This document shows positions 1 through 8,771 of a stretch of 64,000 nt of DNA, in pieces. The stretch is from Paraburkholderia tagetis. Lineage in GTDB: Bacteria > Pseudomonadota > Gammaproteobacteria > Burkholderiales > Burkholderiaceae. A model generated the notes under the pieces. That model worked only from the letters and a program-made list of their open reading frames with translations. It was not told the DNA's origin and ran no database searches. The position numbers and the translations under genes are program-made. The DNA is taken from contig NZ_JAKLJA010000027.1 in assembly GCF_022213065.1 (NCBI RefSeq), positions 1 through 64,000 on the forward strand, read 5' to 3'. How positions within the stretch are numbered: the stretch's first letter is position 1; each line of letters begins with the position of its first letter.

Positions 1-1
1 T

Positions 2-100
2 CGCAAGACACTCGGCTGGCGCACACCAGGCGAAGTGTTTATCGAGAACTGCGCGAAGCAAGGAATTGTGATTGACCCCGCTGTTGCACTTGGAGTTTGA
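2..100 (+). CDS. IS30-family transposase, C-terminal end (partial)
   Basis: Only the last 32 residues are inside the window, ending at a TGA. They begin RKTLGWRTPGEVF, which matches the conserved tail of IS30-type transposases (usually N-x-R-P-R-K-T-L-G-W-x-T-P). This DDE enzyme family moves IS30 elements by cut/copy-and-paste into palindromic targets. No terminal inverted repeat could be recognised just downstream; the next recognisable element is a host-type palindromic repeat. Whether the gene is intact upstream cannot be told. The call rests on one short motif, so it is moderately sure. Confidence 0.6.
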   Translation, partial: RKTLGWRTPGEVFIENCAKQGIVIDPAVALGV

Positions 101-104
101 AACC

Positions 105-144
105 GCCCCTACTTTTCTTTGCGGCTGCAAAGAAAAGTAGGGGC
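105..144. repeat. Long perfect hairpin, Burkholderia-type intergenic palindromic repeat
   Basis: Positions 105-122 and 127-144 form an 18-bp perfect inverted repeat around a 4-base loop; the core is CTTTTCTTTGC / GCAAAGAAAAG. It is followed by GCCGCCCCGCACAGGGGC, which I remember as the usual flank of a dispersed palindromic element in Burkholderia and Paraburkholderia genomes. It sits between the transposase end and the 3' end of the lipoprotein gene on the other strand, so it could also end transcription. There is no long U-tract, so terminator function is only inferred. Confidence 0.7.
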
Positions 145-214
145 CGCCCCGCACAGGGGCAACGCTGGCAGACCGACACGAAAACAAGGAAACGCGAAAA
201 ACCAAAAAACCCCA

Positions 215-844
215 TCAATATCTCGACAACTGGCTGCCATTCACCTGAACGCGCTCACCAGGACGCAGATCCCCCGGCGTCGGCACATTAAAAGAACGCA
301 TCGAGCCGTCGCTCAACTGCACATCGATACGATAGCCGACAGGCTGGCCCATCTGCTGGCCGATCTGGTTGCCTGCATAAGCGCCGCCGAGCGCGCCGAT
401 GACCGTTGCGGCATCGCGGCCATGACCGCCCCCGAACTGATTGCCCACTACGCCGCCAACCAGTGCGCCCACCACGGTGCCCGCGATGCCCGAGGCGCCC
501 GTGGCGTTGCTGAGCGCGCGAATATTCGTGATCGTGCCGTACTGCGTGCCATATTGGTTGCCATATTGCGAGTCGTACTGCCCGCCGTACTGACCGTTGT
601 TTTGCGTGTCATACGGCTGCTGCGGGACGGGCGCTGCATAGGCGGGTTGCTGCACGGTGCCCTGCTGCACATAGGTGGGCTGGCTATATTGGCTATAGGC
701 CGGCGCCTGGCCCTGGTAGCCTTGTTGCGCGCCGTAAGGCGTATAGCCCTGCGGATAGCCGGGCGCGACGCACGCCGAGAGCGAAAGGCTGGCAGCGGCG
801 GCAAGAGCGACGATCAGGGTGGACTTGGTAGTGAGCATGGGCAT
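215..844 (-). CDS. Glycine-zipper outer-membrane lipoprotein (SlyB/YMGG-like)
   Basis: About 209 residues. A signal peptide ends in the lipobox LSAC with the lipidated Cys at residue 25. A long Q/Y/G/P-rich low-complexity stretch follows. Next is a glycine-zipper segment (GIAGTVVGALVGGVVGNQ and GALGGAYAGNQIGQQ) typical of 17-kDa-antigen/SlyB-type outer-membrane lipoproteins, and then a C-terminal beta-rich tail ending YRIDVQLSDGSMRSF. The ATG at 844 and a second in-frame ATG at 838 are both possible; neither has a strong ribosome-binding site. The reading frame stays open well upstream, but only from here does it look like a secreted protein. Role inferred: envelope stability. Confidence 0.75.
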   Translation of the reverse strand: MPMLTTKSTLIVALAAAASLSLSACVAPGYPQGYTPYGAQQGYQGQAPAYSQYSQPTYVQQGTVQQPAYAAPVPQQPYDTQNNGQYGGQYDSQYGNQYGTQYGTITNIRALSNATGASGIAGTVVGALVGGVVGNQFGGGHGRDAATVIGALGGAYAGNQIGQQMGQPVGYRIDVQLSDGSMRSFNVPTPGDLRPGERVQVNGSQLSRY

Positions 845-1101
845 CGAGGTGTTGTGTGCTTCGGCGTCGCACAGGGCGTGGCGAGCACGATCAGGAAGCG
901 GATGCGCGGGAGTATAAGGAAAGCCCGCCGGCCCGTCCGCTGCCTGCGAGTAACAACATGTAAAGTCTGTTGCCGGGCGACTGAGGAGGGGGGCGCCGTG
1001 AGCCTGCTGCCTTGCGGTGCAGGGCGCGCTGGATGTGCTCGGCGGGCAATCTGGGGTGGTGGCCCCGATTGCCGGAGCCGCAATAGCGGCGAAACGATGG
1101 C

Positions 1102-1167
1102 GTGCGCCGGGTGTGCGCCGGGTGTGTGCCTGGTGTGTGCCTGGTGTGTGCCGGGCGTGCGCCCCGC
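1102..1167. repeat. 11-bp tandem repeat, six units
   Basis: Six consecutive 11-bp units: two of GTGCGCCGGGT, two of GTGTGCCTGGT, then GTGTGCCGGGC and GTGCGCCCCGC. It lies in the 385-bp stretch without a gene (845-1229) between the 3' end of the proP-like gene and the 5' end of the lipoprotein gene, both read leftwards. No gene was seen in the rest of this stretch. The region should hold the lipoprotein promoter; no clear -35/-10 pair stood out. Confidence 0.8.
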
Positions 1168-1229
1168 TGGGCGCAACGCCATCTTGCCGATTGTCTGGAC
1201 GTGTTTCTACGTGCGATGCGATTTCCGGA

Positions 1230-2699
1230 TCAGGCGCGCTTGCGCACGCCTGATGCACGCCCGGATTCGAATCGAATGTGTTCGACGGTTCCGCGCGTAA
1301 GGCGGAGCGCTTCTTCGTCGCTCGCCACGCAGGGTCCGGAGCCCCGCAGCGGTTTGCGGGCCGTTTCTTGCATGGCGAGCACGGACACGATGCCAATGAG
1401 CGCGGCACCCATCAGGTAGTACGCCGGCATCATGAGATCGCCGGTGCGCTCGACCAGCCATGCCGCGACGAGAGGCGTCGTGCCGCCGAACAGCGATACC
1501 GAAACATTGAAGCCGATGGCCAGTGCGCCGTAGCGGATCCGCGTCGGAAAGAGCGCGGGCAGCGAGGACGGCATCACGCCCGTGAAGGTGGAGAGCAGCG
1601 TGCCGAGAATCAGCATGCCGGCGAATACCGGCAGCGGCGCGCCCGTGCGAACCAGCATCAGCGCCGGCACGGAAAGAAACAGCAGACCCGCGCAACCGAA
1701 CATCATCACCGGCTTGCGGCCGATCTTGTCGGAGAGATGTCCGGCGTAGAGCGTCACCGGCATCATCAGCACCATGACGATCAGCACGAGAAAGAGGCCG
1801 TACGATTCGTTGAAATGCAGCGTCGTGGACAAATAGCTCGGCAGATACGAAAGCGCCATGTAATCGGTCACGTTGAAGATCAGCACGAGACCCACGCATT
1901 GCAATAGCGCTTTCCACTCGTGCTCGAAGCGCTTCAGGAAGGTTTGCGTGGGGTGCGCGTTGTCGCTGGCTTCGCGTGCCTCGGCTTCTTTTTTGAACGC
2001 GGGGGTTTCTTCGAGGCGCAGCCGGATGTACAGACCCACCAGCCCGAGCGGGCCGGCAATGAAGAACGGGACGCGCCAGCCCCACGAGAGCATGGCATGC
2101 TGCGACAGCAGTTCGGTGAGCACCGCCACCGTGCCCGCGCCGAGGATATACCCCGCGAGCGTGCCGAATTCGAGGAAGCTGCCCGCAAAGCCGCGGCGGC
2201 GGTCCGTCGAAAATTCGGCAATGAAGGTTGCCGCGCCGCCGTATTCGCCGCCCGTCGAAAAGCCCTGAACGAGGCGCGCGACGAGCAGCAAAATGGGCGC
2301 GAGAATGCCGATGGATTCGTAGCTCGGAATGAGGCCAATCGAGAATGTGCCGATGGCCATCATGATCATCGTGGCGGCGAGCACACGCTGGCGGCCGATC
2401 CGGTCGCCAAGCGGGCCAAAAACCATGCCGCCGATCGGCCGCACGACGAAAGCCGCCGCGAACGTGCCGAACGTCGCGAGCAGTTGTGCGGAAGGGCTGC
2501 TCGAAGGGAAGAAGACTTTGCCCAGTGTGACGGCGATGTAGCTGTAGACGCCGAAGTCGAACCACTCCATCGCGTTGCCGAAAGCCATGGCGCCGATGGC
2601 ACGCTTGAGCAGCGCATTATCAATGACGGTGATGTCGGCGAGGGTAAGGCGCGAGCGCGAAGTTCGACCACCCGAGGTGTTGCTCTGCGAACGATTCAA
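1230..2699 (-). CDS. proP: ProP-like proline/betaine:H+ symporter (MFS, MHS family)
   Basis: 489 residues, close throughout to E. coli ProP. Shared landmarks are GNAMEWFDFGVY, RPIGGMVFGPLGDRIGR, VQGFSTGGEYGGA, RIRYGALAIGFN and LMMPAYYLM, over twelve predicted membrane spans. ProP takes up proline, glycine betaine and related osmolytes with protons during osmotic stress. The extended C-terminal coiled coil that tunes E. coli ProP osmosensing is not evident; the tail here is short and charged. The start is TTG at 2699: no ATG fits, and an AGGAG sits 7 bases upstream. Substrate is inferred from similarity only. Confidence 0.85.
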   Translation of the reverse strand: MNRSQSNTSGGRTSRSRLTLADITVIDNALLKRAIGAMAFGNAMEWFDFGVYSYIAVTLGKVFFPSSSPSAQLLATFGTFAAAFVVRPIGGMVFGPLGDRIGRQRVLAATMIMMAIGTFSIGLIPSYESIGILAPILLLVARLVQGFSTGGEYGGAATFIAEFSTDRRRGFAGSFLEFGTLAGYILGAGTVAVLTELLSQHAMLSWGWRVPFFIAGPLGLVGLYIRLRLEETPAFKKEAEAREASDNAHPTQTFLKRFEHEWKALLQCVGLVLIFNVTDYMALSYLPSYLSTTLHFNESYGLFLVLIVMVLMMPVTLYAGHLSDKIGRKPVMMFGCAGLLFLSVPALMLVRTGAPLPVFAGMLILGTLLSTFTGVMPSSLPALFPTRIRYGALAIGFNVSVSLFGGTTPLVAAWLVERTGDLMMPAYYLMGAALIGIVSVLAMQETARKPLRGSGPCVASDEEALRLTRGTVEHIRFESGRASGVRKRA

Positions 2700-3236
2700 T
2701 TGATGTCTCCTGATATTGCACTGCGAGTCCGCTCTAAACGGGGAAGCGTGCGGCCAGGTGTGCCTGGGCGTTGCAGCCGAGCGCGATAGCGGCAGTGGGC
2801 GGCAGTGGGCTTTTGGGGCGCCGTAGCGTCATTCGCAAGCGGTGGCAACGGGAGAAACCAGCAGCGGCGCGACACCAGGCGACTTTATTTGTATGCAGTG
2901 TATTGACTGGCTCTAGGCCGTTCCATAACTCACACGTCCAAAAGCCGTCCGGAAGCGACACTGCGATTCATCTGACATGATGGCTCGCAGCACGCGCACC
3001 CGGCGGATCGTCTCTGACGGCGAAAGCTAAATGTATGTAAAAACCAGTAATATGCGCAGTCACGGAAGGATTCCGTCAATTCTTTGATCGTGCGGCGCCG
3101 GCTATCGGCGCTTGGCCCGTCTTCCTGCCCTCATTCCAACGCGATTACGACGCGATTACGACGAGAGCGCCGGCCACCGTTGCCTGCGCCAGCTATTTGC
3201 AGCGGCCTGCCCGAGCGCTGGCGCATTGAATCAAAC
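2700..3236. other. 537-bp stretch without a recognised gene
   Basis: This divergent region separates the proP-like gene (leftwards) from the DUF4118 gene (rightwards) and should contain both promoters. It has a short direct repeat (GGCAGTGGGC twice near 2791-2811) and another near 3140-3165 (ACGCGATTACG twice). An open frame from 3084 runs into the DUF4118 gene, but its first 51 residues look like random Arg/Pro-rich translation. Nothing else was recognised. Confidence 0.5.
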
Positions 3237-4010
3237 ATGAAAGTCCGTAATGCCCGTCACTGGGCACCCCGAGGCCCGCGCCGCTGGTGCCTGGCCGCCG
3301 CCGCGCTCGCCTTCGCGAGTGTCATACGCATTGCCCTGCATCCCGTGCTCGGCCCCATGATGCCGGGAACGGCGTTCTGCATCGCCGCTTCGCTGGTCGA
3401 ATACTATTTGGGCCTCGCGCCCGCCATGACCGTCATGGTGCTCGGGCTCGGCATTGCCGACTATCTGTTCGTGCCGCCCTACGGAAACTTCACGTTCCTC
3501 GACGGTCGGGACGTGATCCTGCTGGTGTCCTATCCGTTCGTCACGCTGATTGTGATCACCCTGATCGAGCGCTTGCGGCGCGAACAGTTTCGCGCGCAAC
3601 TGATCGCGCAAGTGGCCCAGTCGCGCTACGAGATGCTGCTGCGGCACGACAACGAGCGCGTGCTGGCCCGGCGCGCCGTTGACGAGACACATCGCCTGCT
3701 GCGCCATCTCGCGCAATACCACGAGGGTTTTATTCTCATCAAGGCGCTCGAGCGCGATGCCGCGCAGCGCGCCAGCGTGGGGCAGAGCACGGCCGCATTG
3801 CCTGCGGCCACCGAAGTGGCGCCGGGGCCGCTATTCGATGCGGTGCATCCCGAGGACGTCCAGCGCGTGAGCAAGGCGCTGTGGCCGGGGCAGCATCGGG
3901 TCCGTCTGCGGCGCGCGCCGGGCGAGCGCGAATTCCGGCTGACGACGTGCAACTGCGAACGTTTCACCACGCACGCGGGCGATTTTCTCGTGCTGCGCAC
4001 GGAGAGCTGA
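3237..4010 (+). CDS. DUF4118 (KdpD-type) membrane protein without a kinase domain
   Basis: 257 residues from the ATG at 3237. The N-terminal half has three to four membrane spans (about residues 15-112) with the pattern of the KdpD-like DUF4118 sensor region (EYYLGLAPAMTVMVLG, DYLFVPPYGNF). A helical stretch rich in R/E/Q follows, then a short C-terminal part with FDAVHPEDVQRVSKALW, which resembles the start of a PAS domain. There is no histidine-kinase domain, so it is not a complete sensor kinase. The stop is one base before the hydrolase start, so the two are likely co-transcribed. Function unknown; a membrane sensor fragment is inferred. Confidence 0.7.
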   Translation: MKVRNARHWAPRGPRRWCLAAAALAFASVIRIALHPVLGPMMPGTAFCIAASLVEYYLGLAPAMTVMVLGLGIADYLFVPPYGNFTFLDGRDVILLVSYPFVTLIVITLIERLRREQFRAQLIAQVAQSRYEMLLRHDNERVLARRAVDETHRLLRHLAQYHEGFILIKALERDAAQRASVGQSTAALPAATEVAPGPLFDAVHPEDVQRVSKALWPGQHRVRLRRAPGEREFRLTTCNCERFTTHAGDFLVLRTES

Positions 4011-4011
4011 A

Positions 4012-4941
4012 ATGGCGACAGTCGAGAGGGAGTCGGCCGCGCGCGAGGCGCCGGCCGCACAGCCCGAGGGTATTTTCAGCGAAGGCGATGGCCACGCGGT
4101 CCTGCTGCTGCACGGGCTGTCGAGTTCGCCGATCGAGTTGCGCTACCTCGCGCGCTATCTGCAAAACGAAGGATTCACGGTTCGCGCGCCGCTCATCGAA
4201 GGGTATAGCGCCGGCTCGCGCGAGCAGTCCATGGAGCGCTGGGTCGAAGACGCGGTGCGCGAATTCGATGCGCTCGCCGCGCGCTACGAGCGCGTGTCGG
4301 TCTGCGGCCTTTCGATAGGCGGCGCGCTCGCGTTGCGGCTCGTGCGCGAGCGGCCCGCCGCGCAGTCGCTGGTGCTGCTTTCGCTCACGCTCGCCTACGA
4401 TGGCTGGGCGATTCCGTGGTATCGCTTTTTGCTCGACTGGGCTTACTACACGCCGCTGCGCCACCGCTACCGGTACCGCGAAGACGAACCATTCGGCATC
4501 CGAAACGAAGCATTGCGCAAGAAAATCGCACGCGCCATGCAGCGCAATGCGTTCAGCGAGGTGGGGCCTTCGACGATCTCGCTGCCCGCGTTGCATCAGG
4601 CGCTGCGTCTGTCGCGCGCCGCGCGCAAGGACGTGGCGGAGATCGAGACCGACACGCTCGTGATTCACGCGATCGACGACGAGACGTCGAGCCCGCGCAA
4701 TCCGCGCTACGTGATCGACCATATCGGCGCGAATTTCCTGCGCACGCTGTGGCTCGACGATTCGTATCACATGATCACCTCGGACAACGAGCGCGAGATC
4801 GTTGCGCGCGAAACCACGCAGTTCCTGCGCGAGAGCGAGGTGGCGCGCGGCTCGAACGACGCGTCCAATCAGCCCGTGGTATCGAAGGCGCTCGCGCGGC
4901 GTTTGCGCCAACTGGCCGCGGTGGGAAGGAAGAAAGCGTGA
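4012..4941 (+). CDS. Alpha/beta hydrolase, carboxylesterase/S33 type
   Basis: 309 residues with an alpha/beta-hydrolase fold. Landmarks are the oxyanion-hole motif LLLHGLSS near residue 28, the nucleophile elbow GLSIGG with Ser101, an acid at Asp222/223 (IDDETSSP) and a catalytic His253 (DSYHMIT). The HGLSSSP and DD-x-x-S-SP patterns recall Est30-like carboxylesterases that act on short-chain esters. No signal peptide is seen, so it is probably cytoplasmic. It follows the DUF4118 gene by one base and overlaps the next gene by GTGA, which implies translational coupling. Substrate unknown. Confidence 0.8.
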   Translation: MATVERESAAREAPAAQPEGIFSEGDGHAVLLLHGLSSSPIELRYLARYLQNEGFTVRAPLIEGYSAGSREQSMERWVEDAVREFDALAARYERVSVCGLSIGGALALRLVRERPAAQSLVLLSLTLAYDGWAIPWYRFLLDWAYYTPLRHRYRYREDEPFGIRNEALRKKIARAMQRNAFSEVGPSTISLPALHQALRLSRAARKDVAEIETDTLVIHAIDDETSSPRNPRYVIDHIGANFLRTLWLDDSYHMITSDNEREIVARETTQFLRESEVARGSNDASNQPVVSKALARRLRQLAAVGRKKA

Positions 4942-5762
4942 AGCCGTTCATATCGACGAAAACACTGGCATGCGCCGCCGCGATGGCGTTCGCGCTGGCG
5001 CGGCCCGCATGGGCCGACGATGCGGCGGCACCCGCGCGGAGCGTTGCTGCAAGCGGCGCCGCCGCGCAAACCGAATCGCCCTGGAAGATCATGATCGGGC
5101 CCGGCGCGTACTTCGCGCCGCAATATCCGGGTGCGCGGCACATGAAGGTTTATCCGTTTCCAGCGCTGGACATCTCGTACCGCGACCGCATTTTTTCGCA
5201 GGGGCCGGACGTGCTGGGCATCAACGTGCTGGCGGCGGAGAACTATCATTTGGGCGCGTCGCTGAGCTTCGACTTCCAGTCGCGCACGGCTTCGGACGAT
5301 CCGCATCTGCATGGCCTCGGCAATGTCGACGACGGCCCGAAGCTGCGCCTGTTCGCCGATTACACCGTCTGGGCCTTTACCGGCGCGCTGGCCATGTATC
5401 AGGACATCAGCCGCAACGGGCAGGGCACGACGGCCAGCGCGGACCTCTACGCATCGTTGCCGCTGCCGGGCTGGCTCTTTTCGGTTGGCCCCGGGCTCAC
5501 GTGGGCCAACGCCGTTTATACGCGCACGTTGTTCGGCATTTCACGGGCGCAGAGCGCGGCATCCGGGTTGCCGCAGTACGCAACGGGCTCGGGCGTGCGC
5601 GATCTGCACGTGACGTTCTATGCGTCGCATGACTTTTCGAAGCACTGGGTGGGCTCCGTGAACGCGACGCTCGGGCGTCTGGAGCACTATGCCGCCGGCA
5701 GCCCGATCACCGAGCGCCGCCGCGAACTGACGACGTTTGCGGCGCTCGATTACCGGTTTTAA
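4938..5762 (+). CDS. MipA/OmpV-family outer-membrane protein
   Basis: 274 residues. A signal peptide (cut after PAWA) is followed by a beta-barrel typical of the MipA/OmpV family: GPGAYFAPQYPGARHMKVYPFPALD, repeated amphipathic strands and a C-terminal LDYRF ending in Phe. Family members are outer-membrane scaffolds for murein enzymes (MipA) or adhesin/porin-like proteins (OmpV). The start is GTG at 4938, overlapping the hydrolase stop (GTGA), with GGAAGGAAGAAAG just upstream. A possible ATG alternative is not present nearby. Exact role here is unknown. Confidence 0.8.
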   Translation: MKPFISTKTLACAAAMAFALARPAWADDAAAPARSVAASGAAAQTESPWKIMIGPGAYFAPQYPGARHMKVYPFPALDISYRDRIFSQGPDVLGINVLAAENYHLGASLSFDFQSRTASDDPHLHGLGNVDDGPKLRLFADYTVWAFTGALAMYQDISRNGQGTTASADLYASLPLPGWLFSVGPGLTWANAVYTRTLFGISRAQSAASGLPQYATGSGVRDLHVTFYASHDFSKHWVGSVNATLGRLEHYAAGSPITERRRELTTFAALDYRF

Positions 5763-5819
5763 GGCAAGAGGAAAGCAACGGCCGTCCCGGGTCCGCATTA
5801 TTGACTCTCCGAAGCCGGT

Positions 5820-7283
5820 TCAGAACGGATACCGAATCGGTTTGTCCGTCACGCTAACCCATTGCGTTTGCGTGAATTCGTGAGCGTTCGCGGGTCCGCC
5901 AAAGCGTCCGCCGTTACCCGATGCGCCCATGCCGCCAAACGGCACATGGAACTCGTTGTTGACCGTCTGATCGTTGATGTGCACCATTCCTGCGCGAATT
6001 CGCGAGGACAATGCCAGGCCACGCGATATCGATTGCGTGTGTATCGCGGCGGCCAAACCATAATCCGACGAATTGACAAGTGCGACAGCTTCATCATCGC
6101 TATCAAAGACGGTGACAGGCGCCACCGGGCCGAAGATTTCTTCCTGGAACGCCGCCATATCGGGCGAGACACCGGCAAGAACCGTCGGCTCGTAAAAGAG
6201 CCCCGTGAAGCGGCCGCCTGCCAGAACGGCCGCGCCGGCCTTGACGCTCGTTTGCACAATGTCGTGAATGCGGTCGCGCTGCTTTTCGTTAATCAGCGGC
6301 CCGAGATGCACGTGCTCGTTGAAAGGGTTGCCCACCGCCAGGCTACGTGCGCGTTCGGCGAGCCTTGCCGCGTAGCGCTCGGCGATGGAGCGGTGCACGA
6401 GGTGGCGTCCCGTCTGCATGCAGATTTGCCCTTGATGCAGGAACGCGCCCCAGGCGCCACTGGAAGTCGCGGCCTCCACGTCCGCATCGTCCAGCACGAC
6501 GATAGCGTTGTTCCCGCCAAGTTCCAGCGCGACTTTTTTCAACATGCGTCCGCAGATTTCACCAATCGAGCGCCCGACGCCGGTCGAGCCCGTGAAAGAA
6601 ATCATGCCCACTTTCGGATGGCGGACGAGCGCGTCGCCTGTCGCGGGACCGCCCGGGATGACGTGCAAAACACCCGCCGGCAGGCCCGCATCTTCGAATA
6701 CCTTCGCGAGCAGCAGGCCCCCCGCTACCGCGCTCTGAGGGTCGGGTTTCAGGATGACGGCGTTGCCGAGCGCCAGAGCCGGCGCGACCGAGCGCATGCC
6801 GAGCAGAAGCGGGAAGTTCCAGGGGGCAATGACGCCAACGACACCGACCGGGACGTGACGGCAGAGGTTCATGCGACCGGGAATCGCCGAGGGATAGAGC
6901 GCGCCGTCCGGCTGCATCGGCATTGCGGCAGCCATCTGCAACTGCTCGTATGCGGCATGCAATTCCCACTCGGCCTTGGCACGCGTCGAGCCGCACTCGC
7001 GAATGTTCCATTCGTTGATTTCCTCCGCGCGGTCCTTCAAAAGCCGGGCCGCCGCTCGCATGATGGCCGCACGCTGGTCGAACGGCATGTCGGCCCACGC
7101 CTGCTGAGCTTGGGTTGCGGACAACGCCGCCTGGTCGATGTCCTCGGGCGAACCAATGCCGATCGTGCCGATTCTTTCGCCCGTCGCCGGTTCGGTGACG
7201 TATGCGGTCCCGCCTGCGGCAGCCTGCCAGCCGTTTGAATAGATGCACGCATTCCAGACGTGCGAGTTGCGCATGTTGCTCAT
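5820..7283 (-). CDS. xylC: Benzaldehyde dehydrogenase, XylC-like
   Basis: 487 residues of the NAD(P)-dependent aldehyde dehydrogenase superfamily. It resembles the TOL-plasmid XylC closely: PGRMNLCRHVPVGVVGVIAPWNFP, ISFTGSTGVGR, KKVALELGGNNA, FLHQGQICMQTGRHLVHR and VPFGGMGASGNGGRFGGP. The nucleophile is Cys288 and the general base Glu lies in ELGG. It should oxidise benzaldehyde to benzoate. It is the last gene of the mandelate operon and takes the product of benzoylformate decarboxylase. The chosen ATG (7283) has GGAGA 8 bases upstream; in-frame ATGs at 7274 and further upstream are weaker. Benzoate-degradation genes are not in the window. Confidence 0.88.
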   Translation of the reverse strand: MSNMRNSHVWNACIYSNGWQAAAGGTAYVTEPATGERIGTIGIGSPEDIDQAALSATQAQQAWADMPFDQRAAIMRAAARLLKDRAEEINEWNIRECGSTRAKAEWELHAAYEQLQMAAAMPMQPDGALYPSAIPGRMNLCRHVPVGVVGVIAPWNFPLLLGMRSVAPALALGNAVILKPDPQSAVAGGLLLAKVFEDAGLPAGVLHVIPGGPATGDALVRHPKVGMISFTGSTGVGRSIGEICGRMLKKVALELGGNNAIVVLDDADVEAATSSGAWGAFLHQGQICMQTGRHLVHRSIAERYAARLAERARSLAVGNPFNEHVHLGPLINEKQRDRIHDIVQTSVKAGAAVLAGGRFTGLFYEPTVLAGVSPDMAAFQEEIFGPVAPVTVFDSDDEAVALVNSSDYGLAAAIHTQSISRGLALSSRIRAGMVHINDQTVNNEFHVPFGGMGASGNGGRFGGPANAHEFTQTQWVSVTDKPIRYPF

Positions 7284-7326
7284 ATCTGTATCTCCGAATT
7301 GCATGACGATGCTCGACTTTCGAATC

Positions 7327-8673
7327 TCACTCGGCTTGGGGAGCGAGCGCTTGCATGTGGCTCTCGGCCCGCACATGGCGATTTGAAATCAGCAGCACTG
7401 CGATTGCCGCGACGATTCCCGGTACGGCGAAGACCAGAAAGCTCAAGCTAACGGCGAACTTCTGGCTGAGCAGATATCCGCCGAGGGCCGGACCCGCCAT
7501 CGCGCCAAATCGCCCGGCGGCTGCGGCCCAGCCCACGCCGGTTGAACGGATACTTGCCGGATAGAGATGCGCGGCGAACGCATGGGCAATACACAGCGTG
7601 CCGATAGTCGTTGCGCCAGCAACCATCAGAAGGATGTTCAAGACAACCGGAGACTGCTTGTAGCCCAACAGCCCGATAGAGACAGCGGCCATCGCGAAGA
7701 ACAGAATCAACGTAGGCTTGCCGCCGTAACGGTCCGCCAACCAGCCGCTGAACAGCCCGCCAATGACTGCGCCGATATTCAAGGTAATCAGAAATGAAAG
7801 GCTCGACCCCAGCGAATAGCCGTTTGCGGCCATCAGCTTCGGCAGCCATGTGTTGAGCCCGTACACCATCAGCATGCACATGCCGAACGCAATCCAGAGC
7901 AACAGGGTATCGAACGCCCGGCCATGTGCGAACAGCTCGACGGTGCGAATACGCGGTTGCGAATGCTCGTCACTTGCAGTTGCCAGGCTTGCCGCGCTGC
8001 CCTGGAAGTCCGGGGCATATCGGCGCAAGAGCGGTTCCGCTTGCGAGAACCGCTTCTGGGCGATCAGGTAGCTGAGCGACTCCGGCAGCCACTTGTAGAA
8101 CGCGGGAAAGAACAGTAGCGGAATGCCAGCCACGAGGAAATTGGCGCGCCAACCCCATGCCGGTGTAATCGCCTTGCCAGTCAGCGCGGCGATCACGCCT
8201 CCGACCGAGAAGAAGCTCAGCATGATGGTTACCATGACGTTGCGCTTGCTGCCCGGCGACATCTCGGTCACGAGAGCAACGATATTGGGGACCATGGCGC
8301 CAAGTCCGACGCCAGTCATGAATCGACAAATCGTGAATTCGGTCGTATTGGTGCAGAAGGCGTTGCCGAAAGCTGCAATGCCGAACAGCACCAGACAGAG
8401 GAGAATGATGCGACGGCGGCCGAACCTGTCGGAAGCGCTGCCAAGTGTCAACGCGCCGATCATCATGCCGAAAAGCGCGCTGCTGCCGATGAAGCCTGCC
8501 GTGACCGGAGACAGGTTCCAGTCATGCATCAGACGAGGCAGGATTGACCCGTAGATCACGAGGTCGTAACCATCGAAAAGCATCAGCATCGAGCACCAGA
8601 ACATCACCATCAAATGGCGAGCGTTGAGGTTCGCGCCATACAGCGCATCGCCTGTGGCGGCGTTAGGGGCCAT
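7327..8673 (-). CDS. Aromatic acid:H+ symporter (MFS, AAHS family)
   Basis: 448 residues, twelve membrane spans. It carries the AAHS signature DGYDLVIYGSILPRLMHDW in the first span and DRFGRRRIIL in the first cytoplasmic loop, as in BenK, PcaK and related benzoate/hydroxybenzoate carriers. Position inside the mandelate operon, between mdlA and the benzaldehyde dehydrogenase gene, points to uptake of mandelate, benzoylformate or benzoate. The ATG at 8673 has GGAG 6 bases upstream. A longer frame extends upstream but encodes nothing recognisable. It is separated from the dehydrogenase gene by 43 bases. Confidence 0.85.
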   Translation of the reverse strand: MAPNAATGDALYGANLNARHLMVMFWCSMLMLFDGYDLVIYGSILPRLMHDWNLSPVTAGFIGSSALFGMMIGALTLGSASDRFGRRRIILLCLVLFGIAAFGNAFCTNTTEFTICRFMTGVGLGAMVPNIVALVTEMSPGSKRNVMVTIMLSFFSVGGVIAALTGKAITPAWGWRANFLVAGIPLLFFPAFYKWLPESLSYLIAQKRFSQAEPLLRRYAPDFQGSAASLATASDEHSQPRIRTVELFAHGRAFDTLLLWIAFGMCMLMVYGLNTWLPKLMAANGYSLGSSLSFLITLNIGAVIGGLFSGWLADRYGGKPTLILFFAMAAVSIGLLGYKQSPVVLNILLMVAGATTIGTLCIAHAFAAHLYPASIRSTGVGWAAAAGRFGAMAGPALGGYLLSQKFAVSLSFLVFAVPGIVAAIAVLLISNRHVRAESHMQALAPQAE

Positions 8674-8771
8674 CTTTGTCTCCAGAATGAATGAGATAGA
8701 TCTCTTTTTATTTTTTAGTAACGCTAAGTGATGGACAGGTACCTTCGAAGAAGTACCGGTATGCCGCCTGT

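Noticed and set aside
3084..3236. N-terminal extension of the DUF4118 protein
   Set aside because: The added 51 residues are Arg/Pro-rich with no family likeness, and the membrane region starts after the ATG at 3237.
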